Positions 53,580-62,794 of a stretch of 64,000 bases of DNA are shown here, in pieces (position 1 is the stretch's first letter; every line of letters begins with the position of its first letter). Source of the stretch: Thiotrichales bacterium (GTDB lineage: Bacteria > Pseudomonadota > Gammaproteobacteria > Beggiatoales > Beggiatoaceae); assembly GCA_016745035.1 (NCBI GenBank), contig JADGDE010000001.1, forward strand, positions 844,507 through 908,506, written 5' to 3'. The position numbers were made by a program, and so were the translations under genes. Below the pieces are notes generated by a model that was given only the letters and a program-made list of their open reading frames with translations, had not been told where the DNA came from and searched no databases.

Positions 53580-54404
53580 ATGAAAAAAATAATTTTTTCT
53601 TATGTAATGAAATGTCGCGGTGTGGCAATGACGGTTTTTTTACCTTTTAGGACAAAGAAGCACTGTTTACGTCACATCAGTTATGTATTATTTATGCTGC
53701 CAGTATTGTCTTTTGCCACTAATTTGACCGTGACACCTACAAAGGTACACATTTCACCCAAACAAAAAAGCGGTGTATTGAAAATCATTAATAAGCAGGA
53801 TAAAGCGGTTAAATTACAAGTTTTTATCAAAGCTTGGGCACAAGATGAATCTGGAAATACGCAATTAAGCGACAGTAAAAATCTGGTGGTGTTTCCTAAA
53901 TTGCTCTCAATTGCAGCCCAAAGCGAGCGCCCTATTCGTATTGGTTTTCAGGGTGAATTACCCGCAACCGAACAAGCTTTTCGGGTGCTTATCGATGAAC
54001 TGCCCGATAGTGCTGTTAAACCCGGCATAGCCGTGGTCATGCCTGTGCGTTTGAGCGTGCCCGTGTTTTTGCAAAATACCACCGAAAAATCAGCGGCTCA
54101 GTTAGAGATATTTCAACTAAAAAAACAGGGTAAATATTTAAGGGTTGGAGTACACAATCAAGGCACAGAACATGTGATGCTCAAACAGATTGAAGCTGAT
54201 TTATTTCAAGGACAACAAAGCATCTCACAGCTCAGTAAGGCCGCTTGGTATGTGTTACCCGATGCAAAAATCTTTTTTGATATCGCTTGGGATAGCAAAC
54301 TGTGTACAGCGGCAAACCAAGCTAAAATTCGCCTTAGCTGGGCGCAACAAAGCCAAGTCTATGATTTAGCCCTCACTGAAGGAACATGCCAACTGCCTCA
54401 CTGA
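53580..54404 (+). CDS. Fimbrial periplasmic chaperone with MITE-disrupted signal peptide
   Basis: The mature part (TNLTVTPTKVHISPKQKSG onward) is a complete PapD-like two-domain chaperone; the family assignment is supported by the adjoining usher and spore-coat-U subunits (Csu/sigma type). From ATG 53580, which has AAGG nine bases upstream, the product has 274 residues. Codons 10-36 derive from a 74-bp MITE insertion plus its 7-bp target copy. Removing 81 bp restores MKKIIFSYVLFMLPVLSFA, a textbook signal peptide. The insertion is in frame. Translation could also begin at ATG 53628 inside the element, which still gives a basic n-region and the hydrophobic core. Confidence 0.88.
   Translation: MKKIIFSYVMKCRGVAMTVFLPFRTKKHCLRHISYVLFMLPVLSFATNLTVTPTKVHISPKQKSGVLKIINKQDKAVKLQVFIKAWAQDESGNTQLSDSKNLVVFPKLLSIAAQSERPIRIGFQGELPATEQAFRVLIDELPDSAVKPGIAVVMPVRLSVPVFLQNTTEKSAAQLEIFQLKKQGKYLRVGVHNQGTEHVMLKQIEADLFQGQQSISQLSKAAWYVLPDAKIFFDIAWDSKLCTAANQAKIRLSWAQQSQVYDLALTEGTCQLPH
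53607..53680. repeat. MITE-like element inserted in chaperone signal peptide
   Basis: This 74-bp copy ends TACGTCACATCAG and shares GCAATGACGGTTTTTT and ACAAAGAAGCACTGTTTACG with the right half of the 63792 copy; the left end is worn. TTATGTA flanks it exactly on both sides (53600-53606 and 53681-53687). Total added length including one duplication is 81 bp, 27 codons. Confidence 0.88.
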
Positions 54405-56701
54405 TGCGAACCCGGCAAGGCACACGGCTGTTGTTGTCCTTGTTATTATTGCTGTGCGCGCGCGCACAGGCAACAGAGCCGCTCGAGACAGTGATTCTCG
54501 GTTTGGTAGTGAACCAGCAAAACCTAGGGCAACAATTTTTTCAATTAGATACTAAGGCGCAAGTATTCAGTCATGGGCAAACCTTGCGCGATTTGGGTCT
54601 GAAAGCGGATTTGTGGCAGGGGCTGCCAGAGTCGTTTGCATTAGCGGCTTTAGCACCGAACTTAAGGTTTGAATTCGACTTAGATAAGGCGCTGTTGTCG
54701 ATACAAGTCGCCCCACAATGGTTTGTTGAACAACAAGTCGGTTTAAAAAAAACCAAAACCTCGGTTCATGATGAGTATGTGCCCGAGGATTTGAGCTTAT
54801 TGTTTAATTATCAACTCAACTTAAATGGCAATCGTAAACAAGGTGTTCAAAGCCTGAGTTTGCCGAGTGAATTGGCATTGCGGTTTAAAAACATCCTGTT
54901 TTATAGCAATTTTTATGGGCTGTATCAGCAGGGGCAAGGGGATTATAAGCGCTTATTAACCCAGTTTGTTTATGATCGACCTGAGGATATGTACCGGATT
55001 ATTATCGGTGATTTTATCGATGCCGAGGTATTCGGTGGTATCTCCGTGCAGCGTAAATTTAATTTTAAGCCCCGGTTTCGTGCTTACCCAGAACTGAATT
55101 TAAGCTATTTGTTTGACACCGCCAGTTTGACCAAACTGTATATTAATAATGAATTTGTTGCCAAATGGCGTTTGCGCCCAGGGCGGGTTTTGTTTCAGGA
55201 TTTATTGCCGCGCCCAGGTCATGGCGAGGCGGTGTTATTAATTCAAGACTTGAATCAACAACGTCTACGCTTTGTTAGTCCTTTTCGGATTAATAGCCAA
55301 CAATTAAAACCCGGTGTGCATGATTTTCGCTATAACTTAGGTTTTAAGCGTCGTCATTTGGGGGCGAAAAATGTTGATTATGGTAAGGCGGTTTTTTCTG
55401 CTTTTCATCGCATAGGTTTATATCAAAATCTCAGTATTGGCGGACGTTTTGACCTAGAAAAACACTATGTGGGTTTGGATTTTTTTGCCGACTGGGTCGT
55501 CTCTGGGCGGGTTAAAGTCAATACCGGGATTTTAGTGAGCCGTGAAGGGCAGCAAAGCGCTTATGGCTTTTATAATAATAGCCATTGGCAGTGGTCACAA
55601 TTTAATCTTAGTTTGGGCTTTGCCCAGTTTGATAAACACTATAAGCGCCAGTTAAATGATAATGAAGGCGTGCGCCAGCAACTGCAATTGGGATTGGGCT
55701 TTTTTCCGAAAAAAGTTTGGGGTTCTTTAAATCTCAGTTTTGATGAAAGCCGTTTTCACCATGGAAAAACGCCAACACGGCAATGGGCTTTGAATTATTA
55801 TCAGCGCCTTTTACCGCATATGAATCTACTTATCAGCGCTAGAGAAGGTCAAGAACAAAACCAAAGGCAACGGGAATTATTTGTCGCGCTACAATATCAT
55901 TTAGATAAAAAACCGCAGCTAGGCTACAGCTATTATCAACAAAATAAGACCGCACGCCATCAAATCAAAATCAGTACCCCACAAACGCGGGGGCAAAACT
56001 TTGCTTATGATTTACGCCTACAGAAACAAGCGAATAAAGCCACCGAACTCAATGCCCGTTTGCATTATCGCGGCACACATGCCGAATATGATGCCGCTTT
56101 ACGTCATACCGGAGACAATGATTATCTGAATATGAGTGTTGCCGGTGGCTTGGCGTGGCTTAAAAACGAAGGCGTTTATATGAGCCGCCCAATTCATGAC
56201 AGTTTTGCCCTAGTTAAGACCGGTATTGCTGATTTACCCGTGCGTTTAGGTGGGCAGATTTCGACCTATACCAATCAAGCTGGTAATGCCTTGTTGCCGG
56301 ACTTAAATGCTTGGTATCAAAATCGGGTCAATATCTCCCCGGCGGATTTGGGTCTCAATTATCAAATAGATGAGCCGGTCAAATATGTTCGTGCCAGCCA
56401 GCGCAGTGGCTTACGTTTACCATTTAATATCTATCAATTTACAGCGGTGGAAGGACAGTTATACCAACGGACTGCCAGCGGCAAGCAAGCGCTGGAACAT
56501 CGCAATTTTCAATTGTTGAGCAAAAATGGAGATATTGCTGGGTTTACGGCGAAAGAGGGCTATTTTTATTTAGAAAATGTTAAAGCCGGGGATTACCGTT
56601 TGCAACTCAAGCTGGAACAAGGGCTATGTTTGCTGCATCTCACCATAGCGGAAAGTGAGCAAATATTACAAAATTTAGGAGTGCTTTATTGTGAACAATA
56701 A
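54386..56701 (+). CDS. Outer-membrane fimbrial usher protein
   Basis: This 771-residue protein has a signal peptide (LLLSLLLLLCARAQA), an N-terminal domain that receives chaperone-subunit pairs, a long beta-rich region with many alternating aromatic/hydrophobic strands (LSYLFDTASLTKLYINNEF; DLRLQKQANKATELNARL) typical of usher barrels, and C-terminal immunoglobulin-like domains. It threads fimbrial subunits through the outer membrane. ATG 54386 overlaps the chaperone by 19 bp; ATG 54404 (TGATG coupling) is an alternative start with the same signal core. Its sequence is rather divergent from FimD/PapC, in line with a Csu-like lineage. Confidence 0.88.
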   Translation: MPTASLMRTRQGTRLLLSLLLLLCARAQATEPLETVILGLVVNQQNLGQQFFQLDTKAQVFSHGQTLRDLGLKADLWQGLPESFALAALAPNLRFEFDLDKALLSIQVAPQWFVEQQVGLKKTKTSVHDEYVPEDLSLLFNYQLNLNGNRKQGVQSLSLPSELALRFKNILFYSNFYGLYQQGQGDYKRLLTQFVYDRPEDMYRIIIGDFIDAEVFGGISVQRKFNFKPRFRAYPELNLSYLFDTASLTKLYINNEFVAKWRLRPGRVLFQDLLPRPGHGEAVLLIQDLNQQRLRFVSPFRINSQQLKPGVHDFRYNLGFKRRHLGAKNVDYGKAVFSAFHRIGLYQNLSIGGRFDLEKHYVGLDFFADWVVSGRVKVNTGILVSREGQQSAYGFYNNSHWQWSQFNLSLGFAQFDKHYKRQLNDNEGVRQQLQLGLGFFPKKVWGSLNLSFDESRFHHGKTPTRQWALNYYQRLLPHMNLLISAREGQEQNQRQRELFVALQYHLDKKPQLGYSYYQQNKTARHQIKISTPQTRGQNFAYDLRLQKQANKATELNARLHYRGTHAEYDAALRHTGDNDYLNMSVAGGLAWLKNEGVYMSRPIHDSFALVKTGIADLPVRLGGQISTYTNQAGNALLPDLNAWYQNRVNISPADLGLNYQIDEPVKYVRASQRSGLRLPFNIYQFTAVEGQLYQRTASGKQALEHRNFQLLSKNGDIAGFTAKEGYFYLENVKAGDYRLQLKLEQGLCLLHLTIAESEQILQNLGVLYCEQ

Positions 56702-57107
56702 ATGGATGCTGGGCTTAAGCTATTTCATCTTTACGCCCGTCTCTGCCTGTGATATTTGGTTATTATCCATCGACTTTGGGCAATATGACGCGACCTATCC
56801 CGTACAAGCCTATGGCGAAATCCAACTCAGTGGCTGCGAACGTGAACCGGTGCGTATCAGTTTAGGAACCGGTGAATATACACAAGGATACAATCCCCGT
56901 TACCTCTCAGCCGGCGGAGAGAGTAAAATTGCTTATAATCTCTATCAAGATGCGCAACATTATATTATTTGGGGAGATGGGCAACAAAGTTCAAAGACTT
57001 TGTTGGCAAACGCGGGCACTTATCGTATTTATGCCAAAGTAGAGATGGGGCAATTTGTTGCACCGGGCTTGTATCGAGACAATGTACAAGTGGTGCTGGA
57101 GTGGTAG
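56691..57107 (+). CDS. Spore-coat-U domain fimbrial subunit (probable tip)
   Basis: This 138-residue protein starts at GTG 56691 (GGAG upstream), overlapping the usher by 11 bp. It has a short signal peptide (MLGLSYFIFTPVSA) and an SCPU-type body: two Cys, ISLGTGEYTQGYNPRYL, LAYNLYQDA-like LYQDAQHYIIWGDG and a C-terminal YRDNVQVVLEW donor-type strand. The order and position after the usher suggest a minor or tip subunit of a Csu/sigma-type pilus. Confidence 0.82.
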   Translation: MNNKWMLGLSYFIFTPVSACDIWLLSIDFGQYDATYPVQAYGEIQLSGCEREPVRISLGTGEYTQGYNPRYLSAGGESKIAYNLYQDAQHYIIWGDGQQSSKTLLANAGTYRIYAKVEMGQFVAPGLYRDNVQVVLEW

Positions 57108-57150
57108 GCTAACATGGCACGGTGTCCATGCTAGCCTTGATACTCAGGAA

Positions 57151-57672
57151 TTAGAATTCCAATGTCACCAAAACGGTATCGGTGTAAGTACCTGCCGCTT
57201 CAGCCCCGGTTAAGGTAAATTCTAAACCATAACCCCAAGCTTGCGCACTGCCGATGCCCGTGCCATTTTGGTCATCATAGTTAGTACCACCCCCATCGTT
57301 ATTGTAGCTGTTATCTGCATTCACACCTTGACTCCCCCAAACCGCACTATTAGAGTTTTTAGTGATTTGGTAAGGAATGTCATTGATACCATCTGAGACG
57401 TGACGCACTCCGCTACCCATATGTGTACCTGCACCCATGGCAATTCTATAAGGATGGGTATTATTACAAGTCACATTGACATTACCAGAGGTAGCATGAA
57501 CGCCTGTAAAACCCGTGTTCACGGTTTCATTCACATCATCAACACTGAGCACTGAGCAAGCTGCTTGTACAGTCAAACTGATGTCGAGATTATCAGTTGC
57601 TGTGTCAGCCCATACGCCGCTCACAGCTAGCATGATGGAAGCAGAAATGAGGCTTTTATGTAGCATGTTCAT
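57151..57672 (-). CDS. Spore-coat-U domain fimbrial subunit (probable major pilin)
   Basis: This 173-residue protein has a signal peptide (LISASIMLAVSGVWA) and an SCPU-type body with paired Cys (AACSVL and VTCNNTH), Gly/Asn-rich loops (SYNNDGGGTNYDDQNGTG) and a YTDTVLVTLEF end that resembles the tip subunit's last strand. It is encoded on the opposite strand, convergent with the usher operon, so it has its own promoter. Separate, strong expression would suit a major pilin. AAGGG precedes the start. Confidence 0.82.
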   Translation of the reverse strand: MNMLHKSLISASIMLAVSGVWADTATDNLDISLTVQAACSVLSVDDVNETVNTGFTGVHATSGNVNVTCNNTHPYRIAMGAGTHMGSGVRHVSDGINDIPYQITKNSNSAVWGSQGVNADNSYNNDGGGTNYDDQNGTGIGSAQAWGYGLEFTLTGAEAAGTYTDTVLVTLEF

Positions 57673-58030
57673 GACAAAATACCCTTATTATAGTAAGTGT
57701 TGAGTTTTTAAGCGGAGACACATTCATAAAGAAACTGCCGCCTTTTAAAAGTCACTTTTCAAATTGGGCGATAAAGCTGACTTGCTTAGATAAAAGCAAA
57801 ATATGTTCCAACATTAAAATCGCATATTGCTAAAAAAATTTTAATGTTAAAAATAAATCTATTAAATTGAAATATATAGTATTTTTATAATTAAACATTT
57901 GAAAAATTGTTATTTATAATAAAATTAATTTGATTTTTCAAACTTTATTCGCAAAATACAAGCACAAATTAAGAAGGATTTCGATAAGTTAAAATCATAT
58001 TGCAAAGCAAAGCGAGTAAAATACTCTTCA
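57673..58030. other. AT-rich intergenic region, probable pilin promoter
   Basis: These 358 bp between the divergently placed pilin and rnz's downstream element are strongly AT-rich (long A/T runs at 57830-57920). The pilin promoter should be here. No single -35/-10 pair stands out by eye, and nothing coding is seen. Confidence 0.5.
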
Positions 58031-58104
58031 CTGGTGTGACGCACTTATTGTTTTTTGCTTCATTATTCAAAACATAGTGAAGCCTAGCCTTTGTGTAACA
58101 CCAG
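58031..58104. repeat. MITE-like element, short type, next to rnz stop
   Basis: It begins CTGGTGTGACGCACTTA and ends GTGTAACACCAG, and its interior (TTTTTTGCTTCATTATTCA) is the reverse complement of that in the 2556 and 16772 copies. Flanks CTCTTCA and CTATTCA agree at six of seven bases. The rnz TAG stop lies directly against the element, in the flanking duplication. Confidence 0.82.
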
Positions 58105-59079
58105 CTATTCAGGGCTTTTTAAGCTCAACACGCCCTCGGTATTGAGGTGATAATGGGCAAAATCCTCGGCTAAAAATAAACGTCCTTGATAATACTGCTG
58201 GGCTTCTTGGCGAATTTCTTCAATACTCAAACCGTTTTGGCTGGGATTGTGGCGATAACGAGGGCTAAAGTGAGTCAAAATGACGTTGGCTAAGGCGACT
58301 TGCTCAGCAAATAGAGCCACACGCTCGGCGGTGCTGTGTCCATAGAGATTGCCGCCAGCTTTTTCTTCAGCCGCACGGGTATAAGTGGCTTCATGGACTA
58401 ACACTTGCGCCTTGTTTGCTGCTGTTTTTAAGACATCAGGACTATCATTATCGCCAGCAATAATCACTGTGCGCGGCGCGCGCGGGGATAACAAATAATC
58501 CGCCGCTGTTAATATTAGCCCATCGCTCAGTGTTACACGCCGTTGCTGTTGTAGCTGTCCCCAAATTTCACCTTGAGGAATACCCTCGGCTTTAAGTTTG
58601 GCAATATCAAGTTTTTGCTGTTGAACTTTTTCTTCAAATTGATAAGCAAATGAGGGCACGCGATGCGATAGAGGCACAGACTTGACCTGAAAATCCCGAT
58701 CATTAAAATCCGCGCCTTGCTCGACACTATGGAAACGCACTTCAAAGGATAAATGCAATTCGGTGAAGCTTTGTATTTGCTCGATTAAATGCTGGATTGC
58801 CACAGGGGCGATAATATCCAAAGGCGCACGTCGTCCTGCCATCGACGCGGTTGCCAATAAGCCCACCAAGCCATAACAGTGATCGCCATGAATATGGGTA
58901 ATAAAAACTGCCCGCAAATGTCCCAGAGCTAATGACGTGTGTAGCAGTTGATGTTGTGTGCCCTCGCCACAATCAATCAGATACCACGCTTTGCTATCGG
59001 CTTTTTTGATTGCCAATGCCGAGACATTACGGCTTTTTGTTGGCGCGCCAGCCGATGTGCCTAAAAAAATTAACTCCAT
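58105..59079 (-). CDS. rnz: Ribonuclease Z
   Basis: From ATG 59079 the protein has 324 residues and begins ELIFLGTSAGAPTKSRNVSA, the RNase Z N-terminus. The zinc motif reads THIHGDHCYGLVGLL. The flexible arm and later VIIAGDNDSPDVL and LTHFSPRYRH are present. It trims the 3' end of tRNA precursors. The upstream in-frame start at 59178 would overlap the divergent HPP gene and lacks family support. Confidence 0.95.
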   Translation of the reverse strand: MELIFLGTSAGAPTKSRNVSALAIKKADSKAWYLIDCGEGTQHQLLHTSLALGHLRAVFITHIHGDHCYGLVGLLATASMAGRRAPLDIIAPVAIQHLIEQIQSFTELHLSFEVRFHSVEQGADFNDRDFQVKSVPLSHRVPSFAYQFEEKVQQQKLDIAKLKAEGIPQGEIWGQLQQQRRVTLSDGLILTAADYLLSPRAPRTVIIAGDNDSPDVLKTAANKAQVLVHEATYTRAAEEKAGGNLYGHSTAERVALFAEQVALANVILTHFSPRYRHNPSQNGLSIEEIRQEAQQYYQGRLFLAEDFAHYHLNTEGVLSLKSPE

Positions 59080-59121
59080 GATGGTAGAATCCCCTGTTTT
59101 TTTAATGATTGAGAACAATAT

Positions 59122-59673
59122 ATGATCAAGCCCTATGTGCGGCGTATGCGTGGGCAAAAACGTGATTGTACACGTCATAGCCCCAACGAAATATTTTGGT
59201 CAGGTATCGGCGCATTTATCAGCATTTATGCCTTATATTTATTTAACCAATATTTAGGCTTTAGTAGTGCCGATCGCTTATACCTTATCTCATCTTTTGG
59301 TGCTTCGACCATCTTAGTGTACGGTGTACCGCAAGCGGATTATGCGCAGCCACGTAATGTGGTCGGCGGGCATTTAATTTCAGCATTTATTGGCATTAGC
59401 ATCTATAACCTAATGCCAGAACAAGTGGAATTAGCCAGCGCCTTGACCGTCTCTTTATCATTGATGGCGATGCATCTGACCAGTACCATTCACCCACCAG
59501 GGGGCGGCACTGGTTTGCTGGCGGTGATCGGTAGCGGACAAATTCATAACTTAGGCTATCAATTCATATTTTATCCGGTGCTGACCAGTGTGGTGTTTTT
59601 ATTGGCTCTGGGGCTTATTTTTAATAATATTTCCCGCAACCCTAATCGACATTATCCGAAGTTTTGGTATTGA
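59122..59673 (+). CDS. HPP family integral membrane protein
   Basis: This 183-residue protein has four to five membrane helices and the HPP signature in STIHPPGGGTGLLAV. The family is found in bacteria and plants, where a relative transports nitrite; function here is unknown. It starts 42 bp from the rnz start, divergent, so both promoters share that short gap. Confidence 0.85.
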   Translation: MIKPYVRRMRGQKRDCTRHSPNEIFWSGIGAFISIYALYLFNQYLGFSSADRLYLISSFGASTILVYGVPQADYAQPRNVVGGHLISAFIGISIYNLMPEQVELASALTVSLSLMAMHLTSTIHPPGGGTGLLAVIGSGQIHNLGYQFIFYPVLTSVVFLLALGLIFNNISRNPNRHYPKFWY

Positions 59674-59676
59674 TGG

Positions 59677-59713
59677 CTGATGTTAGGCATTGAGAAGCCT
59701 TTGCGTAACATCA
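59677..59713. repeat. Minimal MITE-like element (end-to-end copy)
   Basis: CTGATGTTAGGC and GCCTTTGCGTAACATCA lie only a few bases apart, so the copy is 37 bp with practically no interior. It sits 21 bp before the ispD start. Confidence 0.7.
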
Positions 59714-59734
59714 AAACTTAACAATGAGTCCTTC

Positions 59735-60481
59735 ATGTTTGAAAACAAAAAAACACGTTATTGGGTTGTGATTCCTGCCGCTGGCATTGGTTCACGCATG
59801 TATAAATCAACCCCAGCAATGGCAAAGAAAAAATGTCCTAAGCAATATTTAAAACTCTACGATGGGCGTACTGTGCTTGAGCATACTATCGCTAAGTTTC
59901 AACAAATCGAAGAGATTAGCGGTATTTGTGTTTGTTTAGCCGCAGATGATGAATTTTGGCAAAAACTCCCAAACATGGACGGGGTATGCACCACTAATGG
60001 TGGCAAAGAACGGGCAGACTCGGTCTTAAATGGTTTGCGTTTTTGGCAACAACAAAACGCTAGTGCTGATGATTGGGTTTTGGTACATGATGCGGCGCGC
60101 CCAGCCATCGACACAGCCGATATTCGCCAGTTGATAAGCGGGCTAGCACCAGATGCTGATGGCGCTATTTTAGCCACCCCCGTGCGCGATACACTAAAAA
60201 AACAAAGGGACAATGCCTTAGATGTCGCTCAAACGGTGGATCGTCAAGGGCTTTGGCAAGCACAAACCCCACAAATGTTTCGCTTAGCGGCGTTGAAAAA
60301 AGCATTAACAACGTGGGTGGCTGCAAATGAACCGATCACGGATGAGGCACAAGCCATGGAAAAAATGGGACATAAAGTACAATTGCTTGAGGGTAATCCC
60401 AATAATTTAAAACTGACTCAAAGTGAAGATTTAGCCCTGATTAATTGGCTTTGCCAACAACAGGCGGATAATGCCCAGTGA
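59735..60481 (+). CDS. ispD: 2-C-methyl-D-erythritol 4-phosphate cytidylyltransferase
   Basis: From ATG 59735 the protein has 248 residues. It makes CDP-methylerythritol in the non-mevalonate isoprenoid pathway. It has VIPAAGIGSRM, KCPKQYLKL, VHDAARPAI and a late EAQAMEKMGHKV segment. An insertion of about eight residues separates GIGSRM from PKQY, longer than the usual family spacing. ispF, a common neighbour, is not present. Confidence 0.95.
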   Translation: MFENKKTRYWVVIPAAGIGSRMYKSTPAMAKKKCPKQYLKLYDGRTVLEHTIAKFQQIEEISGICVCLAADDEFWQKLPNMDGVCTTNGGKERADSVLNGLRFWQQQNASADDWVLVHDAARPAIDTADIRQLISGLAPDADGAILATPVRDTLKKQRDNALDVAQTVDRQGLWQAQTPQMFRLAALKKALTTWVAANEPITDEAQAMEKMGHKVQLLEGNPNNLKLTQSEDLALINWLCQQQADNAQ

Positions 60482-61080
60482 TGGCTTTGTTATCACAGCT
60501 ACGCGGGCGAGTAAAAATCGCCCTGATGGCTTTATTGTTTTTATTGCCTTTGATAACCATCTATTGGTTGGTTATCATTCTCAATTGGGAAATTAACGCC
60601 AAGTTTTATCATGGTCAGCGCATTAACCCGCCACAAAAAGTCACCATCACGTCTTTAGTTGATACACAATCACATCTTGTCCACCAACAGTTAGAAGGAA
60701 AATGGGGCTTATTACTTTTGGATGATGATCAATGTCAAAGCTATGTTTGTCGCCAACGTTTACAAATTCTAGCCACCATGGCAAAAGGCTTAGGGGCTAA
60801 ACTCAACACCTTATTATTGCTCAAAAAAGCCCCCGCTGATGGCAAACATTTGCAACGTTTAGAACAAAATTACCCTGATATTAAGCTGATAAGAGAACAG
60901 CGTGGTAATAATGTCCAATTATTTGCCCAGTTAGCACAGCTATACCCTCAACATAAAACTGGGCTATATATGCTTGATCCTTATCAAAATCTGATGATGT
61001 ATTATAATAATAACGTCAGCAATCAAGGCATTCATGCTGATACGCATTATTTTATGCAGGAACCTGAACCAATACACTAA
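60478..61080 (+). CDS. Membrane-anchored thioredoxin-fold (SCO-like) protein
   Basis: This 200-residue protein has one N-terminal membrane helix (LMALLFLLPLITIYWLVIIL) and a periplasmic part with LEGKWGLLLLDDDQCQSYVC and LYMLDPYQNLMMYY, a pattern resembling SCO-type cytochrome-oxidase assembly factors and the small proteins found near SURF1 genes. The cysteines are spaced CxxxxC. It overlaps ispD by four bases. The match is by eye only; a copper or redox role is possible. Confidence 0.6.
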   Translation: MMALLSQLRGRVKIALMALLFLLPLITIYWLVIILNWEINAKFYHGQRINPPQKVTITSLVDTQSHLVHQQLEGKWGLLLLDDDQCQSYVCRQRLQILATMAKGLGAKLNTLLLLKKAPADGKHLQRLEQNYPDIKLIREQRGNNVQLFAQLAQLYPQHKTGLYMLDPYQNLMMYYNNNVSNQGIHADTHYFMQEPEPIH

Positions 61081-61115
61081 AACGTCAGCCTTTTTTATCT
61101 AACCCTAGGACATTT

Positions 61116-62774
61116 ATGCGTTATTTGTTTAACCCTTACGTGGCTTTATTGCTGGTTTTGTGGTTTATCACCCGCGCATTTCAAGCCATTGATGGGCTAT
61201 ATGCCATCAGTTCGCATTTATTGAGTTTAGAAATTGTATTTATACTCTATTTGTATGCTTGGTTTCAGTTTCTCTTAAAGCCCGATGCCTATCGCCCGTG
61301 GCTCGCTGCTCTGCCCATCGTCCAAGCCTATTTGACCTTTGATATTTTCTTTGTCGCTTACGGGCGTTTTTTTCATCTCAGTGAATTTGAAGAATTGCCG
61401 GAATTATTGGCGGTGATGCCGTGGTTTTATAGCCTCTTATTTGCCTTGCCCGTGGTATTGCCTTTGCTGTGGTTTTTCTCCCGGATAGACTATCAAAAAA
61501 GGCGTTTGAGTTTATTGGCAGGTGCGCCTTTATTTGCCCTGATTTTAGTTATTGCCTATGCGCCGCAAACTTTCTTGAAACTATACGGCAAACTCAACCG
61601 CCCAGCGGTCAGTTGGTCGGATCAATATCACGTCACTGATAATGGGCGCTTTATGGTCTTTATGCACCGCCAAGCCGTGCGTCGCCAAGCCCTACAAAGT
61701 AGTCGTCACCAACTTAATTGGAATGCCTTTCGCCGTGATAAGGCTGCAAAAATCAGCAAACTTGCGCAACAAGGCGGCGGGCAAAACATCCATTTAGTGG
61801 TCTTAGAGAGCTTTTTTGAACCCAATAGCCTCGCGGCAGTGCAATACGCCAGAGACCCGGCACATCCTGATTACCGTTTGTTATTTGGTGATAAGGTCAA
61901 TAACAGCATCAGCCCGGTGTTTGGTGGCTCGACCGCCCAAGCCGAATTTGAAGTTTTATGTGGTTTCCCAGCGTTTAGTTTATATAGCAATGTCGAATTT
62001 AACGCTTTTGGGGGTACGAATGTCGCTTGCCTGCCGGGTGTGCTTGCCCAAGTGGGCTACCGCAGCCTTGCCAGCAACGCTTTTCGCCCTGATTTTTTCA
62101 ATACTCTTGCGGCTTACAAAGGTATCGGTTTTGAAGAAATGTATTTTGCTAAAGAATTTAGCCGAGATAAGCCGAGCTATTTTTCCACTGGGAAACCGGA
62201 TGATGACAGCTTTTTTATGAATGATGAGGACTTATTCAATGCCAACTTAAACTTGGTCGAGGCACATATCAATAGCAAGCCCGATACGCCCTTGTTTAAC
62301 TATATTCTCAGTATTTATGGACACTTTCCGCACGAATTACATGACGGACAAAGCCCGCATACCGACATCACCCAAAGTCCCTACCAAGACAGCTTTTTAG
62401 ACAATGTGGCGCAGCAATATTATTATCGTACCGAGGCGATTACGCGCTATACCCAGCGCTTAATGCAAATTGACCCAGAGAGCCTGATTATTTTTATCAG
62501 CGATCATTTACCGCCGCTAAGCTATGGCAAACGCAGTTATCAGCGCTTACAATACCAGCAGCCGATTTATCAAGTGCCTTTATTAGTAATCGAAGCCGGT
62601 GAAGTACGCCAATACCCGCTCTTACATCATTACGATATACCCGACTTGATTCAAAATTATCTGACCCAAGGCAAGCACTGCCAGCAACAGCCTTGTAATT
62701 TAGAACACGAGCAAAAACCCAAAGCCGCCTATGAAGCCGATTATAAACGCTTTATGGCACATGCCCTGTTTTAG
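61116..62774 (+). CDS. LtaS/OpgB-like sulfatase-family phosphotransferase
   Basis: This 552-residue protein has four or five N-terminal membrane helices and an extracytoplasmic alkaline-phosphatase-like domain. The catalytic Thr is in FGGSTAQAEFEVLCG. Other metal-site features are VVLESFFEPN, YGHFPHEL and IFISDHLPPL. Relatives transfer phosphoglycerol or phosphoethanolamine to glycans (LtaS, OpgB, EptA-type). The acceptor is unknown here. It lies 35 bp after the SCO-like gene on the same strand. Confidence 0.87.
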   Translation: MRYLFNPYVALLLVLWFITRAFQAIDGLYAISSHLLSLEIVFILYLYAWFQFLLKPDAYRPWLAALPIVQAYLTFDIFFVAYGRFFHLSEFEELPELLAVMPWFYSLLFALPVVLPLLWFFSRIDYQKRRLSLLAGAPLFALILVIAYAPQTFLKLYGKLNRPAVSWSDQYHVTDNGRFMVFMHRQAVRRQALQSSRHQLNWNAFRRDKAAKISKLAQQGGGQNIHLVVLESFFEPNSLAAVQYARDPAHPDYRLLFGDKVNNSISPVFGGSTAQAEFEVLCGFPAFSLYSNVEFNAFGGTNVACLPGVLAQVGYRSLASNAFRPDFFNTLAAYKGIGFEEMYFAKEFSRDKPSYFSTGKPDDDSFFMNDEDLFNANLNLVEAHINSKPDTPLFNYILSIYGHFPHELHDGQSPHTDITQSPYQDSFLDNVAQQYYYRTEAITRYTQRLMQIDPESLIIFISDHLPPLSYGKRSYQRLQYQQPIYQVPLLVIEAGEVRQYPLLHHYDIPDLIQNYLTQGKHCQQQPCNLEHEQKPKAAYEADYKRFMAHALF

Positions 62775-62794
62775 CGCCATCGCAGAGTTTTAGC

